Assembly: GCF_002179965.1 (NCBI RefSeq)
Contig: NZ_NGUQ01000035.1
Span: forward strand, 395,880 to 459,879
Reading direction: 5' to 3'
DNA from: Pandoraea sp. PE-S2T-3
GTDB lineage: Bacteria > Pseudomonadota > Gammaproteobacteria > Burkholderiales > Burkholderiaceae
Length of the DNA: 64,000 nucleotides
In this document: piece by piece, positions 32,471 through 42,091 of the stretch
Layout: each line of letters begins with the position of its first letter
How positions within the stretch are numbered: the stretch's first letter is position 1
Made by a program: the position numbers and the translations under genes
The notes under the pieces: generated by a model
The model's database searches: none
The model's input: only the letters and a program-made list of their open reading frames with translations
Told to the model about the DNA's origin: nothing

Positions 32471-32547
32471 TGGTCGGAGCGATAGGATTCGAACCTACGA
32501 CCCTCTGATCCCAAATCAGATGCGCTACCAGGCTGCGCTACGCTCCG
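32471..32547 (-). tRNA. tRNA-Pro (anticodon TGG)
   Basis: Minus-strand cloverleaf: acceptor CGGAGCG/CGCTCCG, D-arm with AGCGCAGCCTGGTAGCGC, anticodon stem CTGAT/ATCAG with loop TTTGGGA (anticodon TGG), T-arm with GTTCGAATC, and an encoded CCA. The terminator follows directly. Confidence 0.96.
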
Positions 32548-32738
32548 ACGAAGAGGGCGAATTGTAGAGGGTTCTCGGCGCTGCGTCAAATAGACGCGCC
32601 AATTCTGCAAGAATTCTTGCCGATGGCTGGCACAATGGCCATGCACTCGCTTGCGATTACGCAGTTGCCGCACCCCGCAAAAGTCTCGCCGACGGTCACG
32701 CCGCCGCCACGAAAACCCATCATAGTGGGAGGTTCAAC

Positions 32739-33233
32739 ATGCTCGAACCCGTGTCGATGAACCTGATTCTCTGGCGTCACGCCGACGCCGAAAACCTGCC
32801 CGCCACCCTCGCCCTCAGCGCGCAAGCCGATCTGGCCCGCGAACTCACCGACCGCGGCCGCAAACAAGCCGAAAAAGCCGCCCTGTGGCTGCGCGCCCGC
32901 CTCCCCGAAGACACCATCATCCTGTCCAGCCCCGCCGTACGCGCCGTTCAGACCGCGCACGCCCTCACCCCCAGCCCCCGCATCGTGCGTGATCTCGCCC
33001 CCGGTGCAAACGCCATGACCCTGCTCGGCGCCATCGACTGGCCCGGCACTGCCCAGAACGTCGTCATCGTCGGCCACCAACCCGCCCTCGGCCAACTCGC
33101 CAGCCTGCTCATCAGCGGCCAGGAAGCCTACTGGACCATCAAGAAAGCCGGCATCTGGTGGCTCGCCTCGCGTCGCCGCGAAGACGAAAGTCAGGTCGTC
33201 GTGCGCGCTGTCATCAATCCCGATTTACTTTGA
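32739..33233 (+). CDS. sixA: SixA-type phosphohistidine phosphatase
   Basis: 164 residues from ATG 32739 (GGAGG six bases upstream). It has the histidine-phosphatase RHG-like motif LILWRHADAE, LSSPAVRAVQTA and VIVGHQPALGQLASLL. SixA removes phosphate from histidine residues of phosphorelay or PTS-type proteins. In E. coli it acts on the nitrogen PTS protein NPr. The next genes are olsB and the polyphosphate/phosphate cluster. Confidence 0.9.
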   Translation: MLEPVSMNLILWRHADAENLPATLALSAQADLARELTDRGRKQAEKAALWLRARLPEDTIILSSPAVRAVQTAHALTPSPRIVRDLAPGANAMTLLGAIDWPGTAQNVVIVGHQPALGQLASLLISGQEAYWTIKKAGIWWLASRRREDESQVVVRAVINPDLL

Positions 33234-33412
33234 TTCCCAATTCACGCGAAAGCCCCGGAAAGCCAATGAAATGGCGCCTTTCGGGCATTTTCCTTAGGGC
33301 CTGCCGCGTGAATTTCCGAGTTTTGTCATAGAATTGTCGCCTCCCGTTCACGGAATCGACATTGATGCTTTTTAAAGTACGTCGCAACGCGACCGTCACA
33401 AAAAGGGCCTTT

Positions 33413-34246
33413 ATGCGCGACCTGCCGAACCCCACCATGCCGCTCTCTTCGCTGACCCCCACGTCGCGGAGGCGTCTTCCTCGTCCTGAAACGCCTGTCA
33501 AACCGAATCTGGCTGTGGCGTGGGCACGCGACGAAAGCGAGCTTCGTGAAGCCCAACGCCTGAGATATCAGGTCTTCGCCGAAGAAATGGGCGCATCGGT
33601 CAAAGGCCCGGCAGGCCTGGACGTCGACGAATACGACCAATACTGCGATCACCTGCTCGTTCGCGATCAGGATTCGCTCAAGGTTGTCGGCACCTACCGC
33701 GTATTGCCCCCCGACCAGGCCAAGCGCCTCGGCCGTCTATACTCCGAGAGCGAATTCGACCTCTCTCGCCTCGACCATCTGCGCCCCAAGATGCTCGAGA
33801 CCGGCCGCTCGTGCGTGCACCCCGACTACCGCAACGGCGCCGTCATCATGGCCCTCTGGAGCGGCCTGGCGGAGTACATGGTGCGTAATGGCCTGGAAAC
33901 CATGCTCGGCTGCGCCAGCGTGCCCATGGCCGACGGTGGTCACTACGCCGCCAGCCTCTATCGCAAGTTGCAAGACAGCGAAAGCGCCATGGCGCCCGCC
34001 GAGTACCACGCCGTGCCGCGTATCGCCCTGCCGATCAACGAACTCCAATCGGGCCTCGACGTCGAGCCGCCCGCACTCGTCAAGGGCTACCTGCGCCTCG
34101 GCGCCCGCATCTGCGGTGCCCCGGCCTGGGACCCCGATTTCAATACCGCCGACTTCCTGACGATGTTCCGCCTGTCCGACATGAACCCGCGCTACGCGCG
34201 ACACTTCCTCGGACCGGAACTGCTCAGCAAACTCCAAAACGCCTGA
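33413..34246 (+). CDS. olsB: Ornithine lipid acyltransferase OlsB (GNAT-like)
   Basis: 277 residues from ATG 33413; alternative in-frame starts at 33362-33365 would add about 17 residues. Family signatures are AWARDESELREAQRLRYQVFAEEMGA, DEYDQYCDHLLVRD, VGTYRVLPP, ETGRSCVHPDYRNG and LGCASVPMADGGHYAASLYRKL. OlsB transfers a 3-hydroxyacyl chain from ACP to the alpha amino group of ornithine, the first step of phosphorus-free ornithine lipids that replace phospholipids under phosphate limitation. Its place beside the Pho regulon fits that role. Confidence 0.85.
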   Translation: MRDLPNPTMPLSSLTPTSRRRLPRPETPVKPNLAVAWARDESELREAQRLRYQVFAEEMGASVKGPAGLDVDEYDQYCDHLLVRDQDSLKVVGTYRVLPPDQAKRLGRLYSESEFDLSRLDHLRPKMLETGRSCVHPDYRNGAVIMALWSGLAEYMVRNGLETMLGCASVPMADGGHYAASLYRKLQDSESAMAPAEYHAVPRIALPINELQSGLDVEPPALVKGYLRLGARICGAPAWDPDFNTADFLTMFRLSDMNPRYARHFLGPELLSKLQNA

Positions 34247-34295
34247 TACAGGCCACGTCCTCCCCCCAACCGATTCAGTTCGCGTCAAAAGGACA

Positions 34296-34326
34296 AAAAA
34301 AGCCCGGCAAATTGCCGGGCTTTTTC
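34296..34326. terminator. Bidirectional intrinsic terminator between olsB and ppx
   Basis: An AGCCCGGCAA stem with its complement, flanked by seven A on the left and five T on the right, lies between convergent olsB and ppx. Confidence 0.88.
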
Positions 34327-34402
34327 ATGTCTGCAACACCAAGTCGATTTGTCGGATCAGCGGCGCCGTGAGGAAACCGGCAAGCGCGCGAAAATGCAGC
34401 GT

Positions 34403-35923
34403 TCAGGCGTAAACCACCTTGTAGCGCTGACCAATCTTTTCCCACTCCTGCGCCTCACGCTGCAAGCTGTAATCGGTCAGCGGGTTCGCGTCGATCCACG
34501 TGCGCGGCACGGTCACCTCAAAGCCGTCGTCAAGACGATTCACCTCGATGCTCTCGGGCAGCGCGTCGATGCGGCGGCGACAAAACAATACGGCCAATCG
34601 CAGGCAGAACAGCAATTGCCAGTCGACCTGCTGCGCCTGCGACGCCAGCTTGCCCAGCTTGCCGACGTGCCCCAGCAACAACTCCGCCAGACGCGCCTGA
34701 TCGGGACGCGAGAAGCCGGGCATGTCCGCATTGCTGCCGATGTAGGCCGAATGCTTGTGATAAGCGCTGTGCGAGATCGACAGCCCCATTTCGTGCAGCG
34801 ACGATGCCCAGCCGAGCAGCGCTTCATCCTCTTCGCGACCGTCGTCGGCATCCGCTTCGTCGCCAGCCACCGGTAATTGCCGATACAACGCGATTGCCAG
34901 ACGCCCGACGCGCTCGGTCTGCGCACGATCCACGCCGTAGCGGCGCACAAACTGCTCGACCGTCACCGCGCGCATGTCCTGATGCTGCGTACGGCCCAGC
35001 AAGTCGTACATCACGCCCAGACGCAGCGCAGCGTCGGTCGTCTCCATATGATCGACTTCAAGCTCGTTGAACACCGACAGCATGATCGACAGGCCGCCCG
35101 GCAACACCGGAATGCGATCCTGCTTCAAGCCGGCCAGCTTCAGACGATTAGCGTTCTCAGCCTTGATGAGCGCCCGTTTGAGCCGCTCCAGACCACCGCG
35201 CGTGAGGCCATGCACCCCGCCGTCGTTGAAGCCGTTGGCCTCCAGCAATTCGGCCAGCGCACGGGCCGTGCCCGATGAGCCGATCGCCTGTGACCACCCG
35301 GCCTCGCGAAACGCCGACGAAATGATCTGGATTTCACGACGCGCCGCCAGCTCGGCCTGCTTCATCGCATAGTCGTCGACGTTGCCGCTGGGAAAGAACA
35401 AACGGCTATGACTCACACAGCCGATGTACAGACTCTCCATGATCAACGGTTCGTAATCCTGACCGATAATGAATTCCGTCGAACCGCCACCGATATCCAC
35501 GACGAGCCGATTTCCCGGACAAGTCGGCACCGAATGCGCTGCGCCGGCATAAATCAGCCGCGCCTCTTCGCGTCCGGCAATCACTTCGATGGGAAACCCG
35601 AGCGCGCGCTGCGCTTCACCGAGGAAATCCTGCGCGTTCTTCGCCACGCGCAACGTGTTGGTCGCGACCGCGCGCACCTGATCGGGATGAAAACCCCGCA
35701 GCCGCTCGCCAAAGCGCTTGAGCACGTCCCAGCCGCGTTGCTGCGACGGGTGATCGAGATACTTTTCCGCGTTCAGGCCAGCGGCAAGCCTCACCGGTTC
35801 GCGCAGCGCATCCACCTGGTAGATCTGCGTGCCTGCGGAGGTTTCCTCCACCCGGCCGATGATCAGGCGAAAACTGTTCGAGCCGAGATCGACGGCCGCT
35901 AATAAAGGCGAAGGGGTACTCAT
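34403..35923 (-). CDS. ppx: Exopolyphosphatase
   Basis: 506 residues, close to the 513 of E. coli Ppx. The N-terminal actin-like ATPase fold shows AAVDLGSNSFRLIIGRVE and VVDIGGGSTEFIIG; the middle has GSSGTARAL and LPGGLSIM; the C-terminal helical domain is present. It releases phosphate from polyphosphate ends. It is transcribed divergently from ppk, with the start codons about 195 bp apart and a Pho box between them. Confidence 0.94.
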   Translation of the reverse strand: MSTPSPLLAAVDLGSNSFRLIIGRVEETSAGTQIYQVDALREPVRLAAGLNAEKYLDHPSQQRGWDVLKRFGERLRGFHPDQVRAVATNTLRVAKNAQDFLGEAQRALGFPIEVIAGREEARLIYAGAAHSVPTCPGNRLVVDIGGGSTEFIIGQDYEPLIMESLYIGCVSHSRLFFPSGNVDDYAMKQAELAARREIQIISSAFREAGWSQAIGSSGTARALAELLEANGFNDGGVHGLTRGGLERLKRALIKAENANRLKLAGLKQDRIPVLPGGLSIMLSVFNELEVDHMETTDAALRLGVMYDLLGRTQHQDMRAVTVEQFVRRYGVDRAQTERVGRLAIALYRQLPVAGDEADADDGREEDEALLGWASSLHEMGLSISHSAYHKHSAYIGSNADMPGFSRPDQARLAELLLGHVGKLGKLASQAQQVDWQLLFCLRLAVLFCRRRIDALPESIEVNRLDDGFEVTVPRTWIDANPLTDYSLQREAQEWEKIGQRYKVVYA

Positions 35924-36051
35924 GTGGGGGTGCGCCTGGGCGATGAGTGTCGAAATACGCTTTGTTGCACACGAAAAGCGTGACGCGCACTCGACAGATA
36001 AATGACGAATACGTTACAAAGTGAATATGACACGTCGTTGACAAATGTGAA

Positions 36052-36069
36052 TGTCATATAACTGTAACA
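36052..36069 (+). promoter_or_regulatory. Pho box (PhoB site) for ppk
   Basis: TGTCATATAACTGTAACA matches the PhoB consensus CTGTCATAWAWCTGTCAY at nearly every position, with the two 7-base repeats 11 bp apart. It ends 49 bp before the ppk start at 36118, so the -10 box and transcript start would fall near 36080-36095. A further TTGACA-type half lies just upstream. Confidence 0.75.
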
Positions 36070-36117
36070 ATACGGATGAAGAATTCACGCCAATCCCATG
36101 TCTTTCGCACGTTCAAT

Positions 36118-38190
36118 ATGAATTATCCGCTGCTCAATCGCGAGCTTGGCATCCTTGCGTTCAATGAACGCGTGCTCGCCCAGGCAGCCGACCCGGCCAC
36201 GCCACTGCTCGAACGCCTGCGTTTTGTCTGTATCGTCAGTAGCAATCTGGATGAATTCTTCGAAATCCGCGTCGCCGGACTCAAGGAGCAGATGCGCGAA
36301 AATCCGGGCATGCTCACGCCCGACGGCATGACTTTTCAGCAAGTTTACACGCAAGTGTGTTCCCGGGCACAGGCGCTCGTGGAAAAGCAATACGCCATGT
36401 TCGGCAGCCTGATGCCCGCACTCGAGGCCGAAGGCATCGCGTTTCACCCCTCCGGCCAGTGGAACGACGCCCAAGTCGAATGGGCGCGCGACTACTTCAT
36501 GCGCGAACTGGTGCCGGTACTCACGCCCATCGGGCTCGACCCAGCTCACCCGTTCCCGCGCGTTCTCAACAAAAGCCTGAACTTCGCCGTCGAACTCGAA
36601 GGTAAGGATGCATTCGGACGCGACGCGGAACTCGCGATCGTGCAAGCCCCGCGCGCCCTGCCGCGTCTGGTGCCGATGCCCGCATCCCTTGCCCCGCTGC
36701 CCAACAGCTTCGTGCTGCTCAGCTCGCTCATGCTTCGATTTTCGAGCGAACTGTTCCCGGGACTCACGGCCAAGGGCTGTCACCAGTTCCGCGTCACCCG
36801 CAACAGCGACCTGTTCGTCGACGAAGACGAAATCACGAACCTGCGCACCGCCCTGCAAGGCGAGCTGCCCGCCCGCCACCTCGGCGACGCCGTCCGTCTC
36901 GAAGTCGATTCCGGTGCGCCCGCGCGGCTCGTGCGCCGCCTGCAAACGGAATGCGGCCTGACCGACTCCGATTGCTACCGCGTGAAAGGCCCCGTCAATC
37001 TCGTGCGCCTGATGCCGCTGCCCGAGATGGTCGACCGCCCCGATCTGAAATTTGCACCGTTTGTGCCGGCGTTGCCCAAGCGCATGATCGCCTCGCCGGC
37101 CATGTTCGATCTCATCGATCAGGGCGATGTGCTGCTGCACCACCCCTACGACAGCTTCCAGCCGGTGCTGGAGCTGCTGTTGCAGGCCGCCCGCGACCCT
37201 GACGTCGTCGCCATCAAGCAGACCATCTACCGCACCGGTAACGAGTCCTCGCTGATGGATGCGCTCATGGAAGCCGCGCGCAACGGCAAGGAAGTGACCG
37301 TGGTCGTCGAGTTGCTCGCGCGCTTCGACGAGGAAACGAACATCAACTGGGCGGCGCGGCTCGAAGCGGTCGGTGCACACGTCGTGTATGGCGTGGTCGG
37401 CCACAAGTGCCACGCGAAGATGCTGCTGGTCGTGCGCCGCACGCACGAGGGCAAGAAGACGTACCTCAAGCGCTACGTGCACCTCGGCACAGGCAATTAC
37501 CACCCGCGCACGGCACGCCTGTACACCGACTTCGGCCTGATGACGGCCGACGAAAAGCTCTGCGCCGATGTGCATGTCGTCTTCCAGCAGCTCACCGGTA
37601 TCGGCCGGCAGACGCAGTTGCACGGCCTCTGGCAGTCGCCGTTCACCATGCACACGCATCTGCTCGAAGCGATCCGGCGCGAAACGGAAGCGGCAGTGGC
37701 GGGCAAGAAGGCCCGCATCATCGCGAAGATGAACGCGTTGCTCGATCCGACGATCATTGCCGAGCTTTACAAGGCATCACGCGCCGGCGTGAAGATCGAC
37801 CTCATCGTGCGCGGCGTCTGCTCGCTGCGCGCAGGCGTGCCGGGGCTCTCGGAGAACATCACCGTGCGCTCGATCGTGGGACGTTTTCTTGAACACCATC
37901 GCATTTACTACTTCTATGCGCATGGCGACGAGAAGGTCATGCTCTCAAGCGCCGACTGGATGGAACGCAACTTCTTCCGTCGCGTGGAAGTGGCCTTCCC
38001 CGTGCATGACAAACGCCTGAAGGCCCGCGTGATTCGCGAAGGGTTGATGGTGCATCTGCGCGACAACACGTCCGCATGGCTGATGCGCCCGGATGGCAGC
38101 TACCTGCGCCGTCGCGCGGGCAAGAAGCCGTTCAACAGCCAACTGGCGCTCATGCAGGAGCTGACCCAGTACGTGCAGACGGGTAACTAA
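36118..38190 (+). CDS. ppk: Polyphosphate kinase 1
   Basis: 690 residues from ATG 36118 (E. coli PPK1: 688). The start NYPLLNRELGILAFNERVLAQA matches family N-termini. The ATG at 36076 would lie only 7 bp after the Pho box, before any PhoB-driven transcript start, so 36118 is preferred, although neither has a good RBS. The N, H, C1 and C2 domains run in order; catalytic histidines are in HKCHAKMLLV and YVHLGTGNYH. The enzyme makes polyphosphate from ATP, reversibly. Confidence 0.94.
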   Translation: MNYPLLNRELGILAFNERVLAQAADPATPLLERLRFVCIVSSNLDEFFEIRVAGLKEQMRENPGMLTPDGMTFQQVYTQVCSRAQALVEKQYAMFGSLMPALEAEGIAFHPSGQWNDAQVEWARDYFMRELVPVLTPIGLDPAHPFPRVLNKSLNFAVELEGKDAFGRDAELAIVQAPRALPRLVPMPASLAPLPNSFVLLSSLMLRFSSELFPGLTAKGCHQFRVTRNSDLFVDEDEITNLRTALQGELPARHLGDAVRLEVDSGAPARLVRRLQTECGLTDSDCYRVKGPVNLVRLMPLPEMVDRPDLKFAPFVPALPKRMIASPAMFDLIDQGDVLLHHPYDSFQPVLELLLQAARDPDVVAIKQTIYRTGNESSLMDALMEAARNGKEVTVVVELLARFDEETNINWAARLEAVGAHVVYGVVGHKCHAKMLLVVRRTHEGKKTYLKRYVHLGTGNYHPRTARLYTDFGLMTADEKLCADVHVVFQQLTGIGRQTQLHGLWQSPFTMHTHLLEAIRRETEAAVAGKKARIIAKMNALLDPTIIAELYKASRAGVKIDLIVRGVCSLRAGVPGLSENITVRSIVGRFLEHHRIYYFYAHGDEKVMLSSADWMERNFFRRVEVAFPVHDKRLKARVIREGLMVHLRDNTSAWLMRPDGSYLRRRAGKKPFNSQLALMQELTQYVQTGN

Positions 38191-38220
38191 CCGCGCGAAC
38201 GACAAACACGCGGGCACAAA

Positions 38221-38257
38221 AAGGCGTCTGACAGTTAAGTCAGACGCCTTTTTTTAC
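38221..38257. terminator. Intrinsic terminator of ppk, also facing phoR
   Basis: A 12-bp stem (AAGGCGTCTGAC and complement, loop AGTTAA) followed by T-residues on the plus strand, and A-rich on the other side so it can serve the convergent pst-pho operon. Confidence 0.9.
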
Positions 38258-38290
38258 GTTGGGATCGTGCCAGCCTGTGCGGCGAATCGA

Positions 38291-39643
38291 TCAACCGTTA
38301 GCGGCCACGTTCGACGGCGCAGCGGCCGGCAGATCGGCCGGTGCACGGTGAACCACCCGTGACGGCGGGAAATGGATGCTGAACGTGCTGCCACGCCCTT
38401 CCTCGCTCGTCACCCGCAAGTCCGCCTGATGGCGCGTGAGCACGTGCTTGACGATGGCCAGCCCCAGCCCGGTCCCGCCCGTATCGCGCGAACGGCTGCG
38501 ATCGATGCGATAGAACCGCTCGGTCAGACGCGGGATATGTTCCGCCGGAATCCCCAGCCCCGAGTCGATGACGGTAAAGCGCGCGCCACCATCGTCGGTC
38601 GCACTCCAGTCGATGCAGATCTTGCCGCCCTGCGGCGTATAGCGCACCGCGTTGCTGACCAGATTACTGAACGCGCTGTGCAATTCGCCTTCTGCGCCGC
38701 GCACGTCCAGCCCGTCGACGCCGGTGACCTCGATCGCATGCTGGCCTTGCGAGAGCCCTTCCGCATCGCTGCGCAGGGTGCGCATCTGCACGCCCATGTC
38801 GATCCGCTCATCCGAAGGCGGCTTGCCACTGCCTTCGAGCTTGGCCAGCGTGAGCAGGTCGTTCACGATGCTCTGCATGCGCGATGCCTGCTGACGCATG
38901 ATCTCGACATAACGCTGAATTTCGTCTGCGGAGAGGGGCAGCTCACCCACTGTCTCCAGAAAGCCGGAGAGCACCGTCAGCGGCGTCTTCAACTCGTGCG
39001 AGACGTTAGCCACGAAGTCGCGGCGCATGGCGTCCGTGCGTTCCAGATCAGTCACATCGAGCGAGATGATCAGCTTGCGGTTGTCGCCATACGGAAACAC
39101 CTGCATCGAGAGCACGTTGTTCCGCTTCACGCCCATGTGCTGCATGATCAGCGCCTCGTCATACCGCTCGGACGAGAGGTAATGCACGAAGGCGGGGGTG
39201 CGCAGCAAATGGGTGATCTGTTGGCGTAGATCGCGCTTGGCGTCGATGCCGAAGTGCGTCTCGGCAATCGCGTTGCACCACTCGATCTGGTTATGCTCGT
39301 CGAGCATGATCACGCCGTTGGGCGAGGCCTGAATGGCCTGAATGAAGCGTGCGTGCTGTTGCTCGACCTGCTTGACCTGGTTGTGCCAGCGCTTCGCGAG
39401 CTTGTGCAGCCGGTAGTAGATTTCGCCCCACAGGCCGAGCGCGCTCGGCACTTCCCCGTAGACCGGGGCATCGAGCAGACGCCAGAGGCGTTGCGCGTGG
39501 TAGACGTTGAAGAAAAGCTGCACCACCAGCAGGAAAATTGCGGTGACGTAGCCTGCGCGCGCGCCGAGCAGCCAGCCCACGGCCACGGAAATGGCCGCTT
39601 GCAGGATCAGGAACGCCAGCGCACGGGCCCAAATGATATTCAT
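38291..39643 (-). CDS. phoR: Phosphate regulon sensor histidine kinase
   Basis: 450 residues. Two hydrophobic helices occupy residues 5-50, then a cytoplasmic charged region, a PAS domain (IQASPNGVIMLDEHNQIEWCN), the phospho-acceptor H-box FVANVSHELKTPLTVL, and the HATPase_c with NLVSNAVRYTPQGG and GTGLGLAIVKHVLTRH. It has no large periplasmic domain, as usual for PhoR, which senses the Pst-PhoU state. It lies 138 bp after phoB on the same strand. Confidence 0.95.
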   Translation of the reverse strand: MNIIWARALAFLILQAAISVAVGWLLGARAGYVTAIFLLVVQLFFNVYHAQRLWRLLDAPVYGEVPSALGLWGEIYYRLHKLAKRWHNQVKQVEQQHARFIQAIQASPNGVIMLDEHNQIEWCNAIAETHFGIDAKRDLRQQITHLLRTPAFVHYLSSERYDEALIMQHMGVKRNNVLSMQVFPYGDNRKLIISLDVTDLERTDAMRRDFVANVSHELKTPLTVLSGFLETVGELPLSADEIQRYVEIMRQQASRMQSIVNDLLTLAKLEGSGKPPSDERIDMGVQMRTLRSDAEGLSQGQHAIEVTGVDGLDVRGAEGELHSAFSNLVSNAVRYTPQGGKICIDWSATDDGGARFTVIDSGLGIPAEHIPRLTERFYRIDRSRSRDTGGTGLGLAIVKHVLTRHQADLRVTSEEGRGSTFSIHFPPSRVVHRAPADLPAAAPSNVAANG

Positions 39644-39781
39644 AGACGATGCACAGGGGTTTGCCGCCGCTACCCGGGGCTGACGAGACGATCACACGCC
39701 ATCGTCAGTCGCAGGGGAGAACGACGGCTGACGGCGCCGACGGCGCACGTCAGGGTTCAGCCTCGGAGCGCCCAGAGCGCC

Positions 39782-40483
39782 TTAGACCGACTTCGTCAGG
39801 CGGTAGCCGCTGCCGCGTACGGTCTCGATCATAGCATCGTGCCCGGCAGGCTTGAGCGCAGCCCGCAGACGCTTGATGTGCACGTCCACGGTGCGCTCTT
39901 CCACGAACACGTGATCGCCCCACACCTGATCGAGCAACTGCGAGCGGCTGTGCACGCGCTCCGGATGCGTCATGAAGAAGTGCAGCAGACGGAATTCCGT
40001 CGGGCCCAGATCGAGCTTGATGTCGCCGCTCGTCTGATGGCTCGTCACACGGTGCGTGGCCGGGTCGAGCTTCAGGCCGTTCACGCTGACCACATCTTCG
40101 GTCAACTGCGGCGCACGGCGGCGCAACACCGCCTTGATACGCGCCATCAATTCCTTGGGCGAAAACGGCTTGGTGACATAGTCGTCCGCGCCGATCTCCA
40201 GACCCATCACCTTGTCCTGCTCTTCGCTGCGCGCGGTGAGCATGATGATGGGCACGTGCTTGGTGCGCTCGTTCGCCCGCAGTTCGCGCGCGAAGGTCAC
40301 GCCCGACTTGCCGGGCAGCATCCAGTCGAGCAGAACGAGATCCGGCAGGACGTCGCTAATCAGCGTGAGCGCCTGCTCGGCGTTGTACGCCCGGATCGGA
40401 TAGTGACCCGCATGTTGCAGATTAACGGAGATCAGCTCGGAAATCGCCGGCTCGTCTTCTACGATCAGAATGCTGCTGGGCAT
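39782..40483 (-). CDS. phoB: Phosphate regulon response regulator
   Basis: 233 residues. Receiver domain with acidic pocket E9-D10 and phospho-acceptor D53 (LVLLDWMLPG), K in VTKPFSPKEL. The C-terminal OmpR/PhoB winged helix has LGPTEFRLLHFFMTHPERVHSR and DVHIKRLRAAL, then the GSGYRL end. It activates Pho-box promoters when PhoR phosphorylates it. The gap to phoU is 36 bp. Confidence 0.96.
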   Translation of the reverse strand: MPSSILIVEDEPAISELISVNLQHAGHYPIRAYNAEQALTLISDVLPDLVLLDWMLPGKSGVTFARELRANERTKHVPIIMLTARSEEQDKVMGLEIGADDYVTKPFSPKELMARIKAVLRRRAPQLTEDVVSVNGLKLDPATHRVTSHQTSGDIKLDLGPTEFRLLHFFMTHPERVHSRSQLLDQVWGDHVFVEERTVDVHIKRLRAALKPAGHDAMIETVRGSGYRLTKSV

Positions 40484-40519
40484 CGGTTGCCTCTCAAACC
40501 TTCAGTAATGTCGAGCTTG

Positions 40520-41227
40520 TTATTCGCCTTGCACTTTGCGCTGCAAATCTTCGCGCGAAATGTGCCGGACGTCGGTGCCCTTGACGATGTAAATGATGAA
40601 TTCGGCGATGTTCTTCGCGTGGTCGCCGATACGCTCGATGGCCTTGGCGATGAACAGGAAATCCAGGCCAGCCGAGATGGTGCGCGGGTCTTCCATCATG
40701 TACGTGACCAATTTTCGCACGAAGCCACGGAATTCATTGTCGATGGCCTTGTCGTCGCGCACGATTTCGGCCGCCGCCACGATGTCCAGACGCGCAAACG
40801 CGTCCAGCGTGCGACGCAGCAACTGCGCTGCCATTTCGCCCGAGAGCTTGATCTCGGCGAAATTCACGCTCTGTGCCGCACCGTCTTCAAGCAGGTGACG
40901 CGTGCGCTTGGCGATCTTCTCAGCCTCGTCGCCTGCGCGCTCGAGGTTGGTGATCGTCTTCGAAATCGAGAGCAGCAGGCGCAGATCGCGCGCGGTCGGC
41001 TGACGGCGCGCAATGATCTTGCTGCACTCTTCGTCGATCTCGACTTCCAGCGTGTTGAGACGGTGCTCGTTGGCGATCACTTCGTCGACCAATGCACGGT
41101 CGAACCCGATGAGGCCCTGCATGGCGGTGACGATCTGCGATTCGACCAGGCCGCCCATCTCGAGGACGCGCGAGCAAACCTGATTCAGGTCGGAATCGAA
41201 CTGGCTGGAAAGGTGTTTATCGTTCAT
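40520..41227 (-). CDS. phoU: Phosphate-specific transport regulator PhoU
   Basis: 235 residues from ATG 41227 (GAGGAA upstream). It has two three-helix-bundle repeats with the E/D-rich metal-binding signatures (DEVIANEHRLNTLEVEIDEEC; AKAIERIGDHAKNIAEFIIY). PhoU couples Pst transporter state to PhoR and restrains Pho signalling when phosphate is ample. It lies between pstB and phoB, 22 bp after pstB. Confidence 0.96.
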   Translation of the reverse strand: MNDKHLSSQFDSDLNQVCSRVLEMGGLVESQIVTAMQGLIGFDRALVDEVIANEHRLNTLEVEIDEECSKIIARRQPTARDLRLLLSISKTITNLERAGDEAEKIAKRTRHLLEDGAAQSVNFAEIKLSGEMAAQLLRRTLDAFARLDIVAAAEIVRDDKAIDNEFRGFVRKLVTYMMEDPRTISAGLDFLFIAKAIERIGDHAKNIAEFIIYIVKGTDVRHISREDLQRKVQGE

Positions 41228-41249
41228 GTCGCAGGTTTCCTCGTGGGGA

Positions 41250-42032
41250 TCAACCAAAACGGCCGGTGATGTAGTCTTCGGTTTCTTTACGGTCCGGCTT
41301 GATGAAGATCTTCTCGGTTTCGCCGAATTCGATCAGTTCGCCCAGATACATGTAAGCCGTGTAGTCCGAACAACGTGCCGCCTGCTGCATGTTGTGCGTG
41401 ACGATCACCACGGTGTAGTCATCCTTGAGTTCGGCAATCAGCTCTTCGATGCGGCCCGTGGAAATCGGGTCGAGCGCCGAGCACGGCTCGTCGAGCAGCA
41501 GCACTTCCGGGCGAATCGCGATACCGCGCGCAATGCACAGACGCTGTTGCTGACCGCCCGACAGGCCGTAGCCCGACTGTTGCAGCTTGTCTTTGACTTC
41601 GCTCCACAGCGCCGCCTTGGTCAGCGCCCACTCCACGCGATCGTCCATTTCCGAGCGCGAGAGCTTCTCGAACAGGCGCACGCCGAACGAGATGTTGTCG
41701 TAAATCGACATCGGGAACGGCGTCGGCTTCTGGAACACCATGCCGACCTTGGCGCGCAGCAGCGCGATGTCCTGCTTCGACGTCAGCAGGTTTTCGCCGT
41801 CCATGTTGATTTCGCCCTCGGCGCGTTGCTCCGGATACAGGGCGTACATCTTGTTGAACGTGCGCAGCAGCGTGGACTTGCCGCAACCCGACGGGCCGAT
41901 GAAGGCCGTGACCTTGCGGTCGGGAATGCGCAGGTTGATGTTCTTGAGCGCGTGGTATTTCTCGTAGAAGAAGTTCAGGTTCTTGACTTCGATCTTCGAG
42001 GGCAGCTTGATTTCTTGTGTCGGATTCGTCAT
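41250..42032 (-). CDS. pstB: Phosphate ABC transporter ATP-binding protein
   Basis: 260 residues with Walker [10 protein letters not shown], signature [14 protein letters not shown], Walker [15 protein letters not shown], and the family end [21 protein letters not shown]. It powers PstCA-mediated phosphate import and forms the phosphate-signalling complex with PhoU and PhoR. Confidence 0.97.
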   Translation of the reverse strand: MTNPTQEIKLPSKIEVKNLNFFYEKYHALKNINLRIPDRKVTAFIGPSGCGKSTLLRTFNKMYALYPEQRAEGEINMDGENLLTSKQDIALLRAKVGMVFQKPTPFPMSIYDNISFGVRLFEKLSRSEMDDRVEWALTKAALWSEVKDKLQQSGYGLSGGQQQRLCIARGIAIRPEVLLLDEPCSALDPISTGRIEELIAELKDDYTVVIVTHNMQQAARCSDYTAYMYLGELIEFGETEKIFIKPDRKETEDYITGRFG

Positions 42033-42091
42033 GGTCTGTCTCAGCCGTCAGGTATGCGTTATGTCGTCGCGTCGTTTGTTGTCGCGTTCGG

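Noticed and set aside
39254..41269. Plus-strand open frame of about 670 residues opposite phoR, phoB and phoU
   Set aside because: It crosses three real genes and has no recognisable domain.
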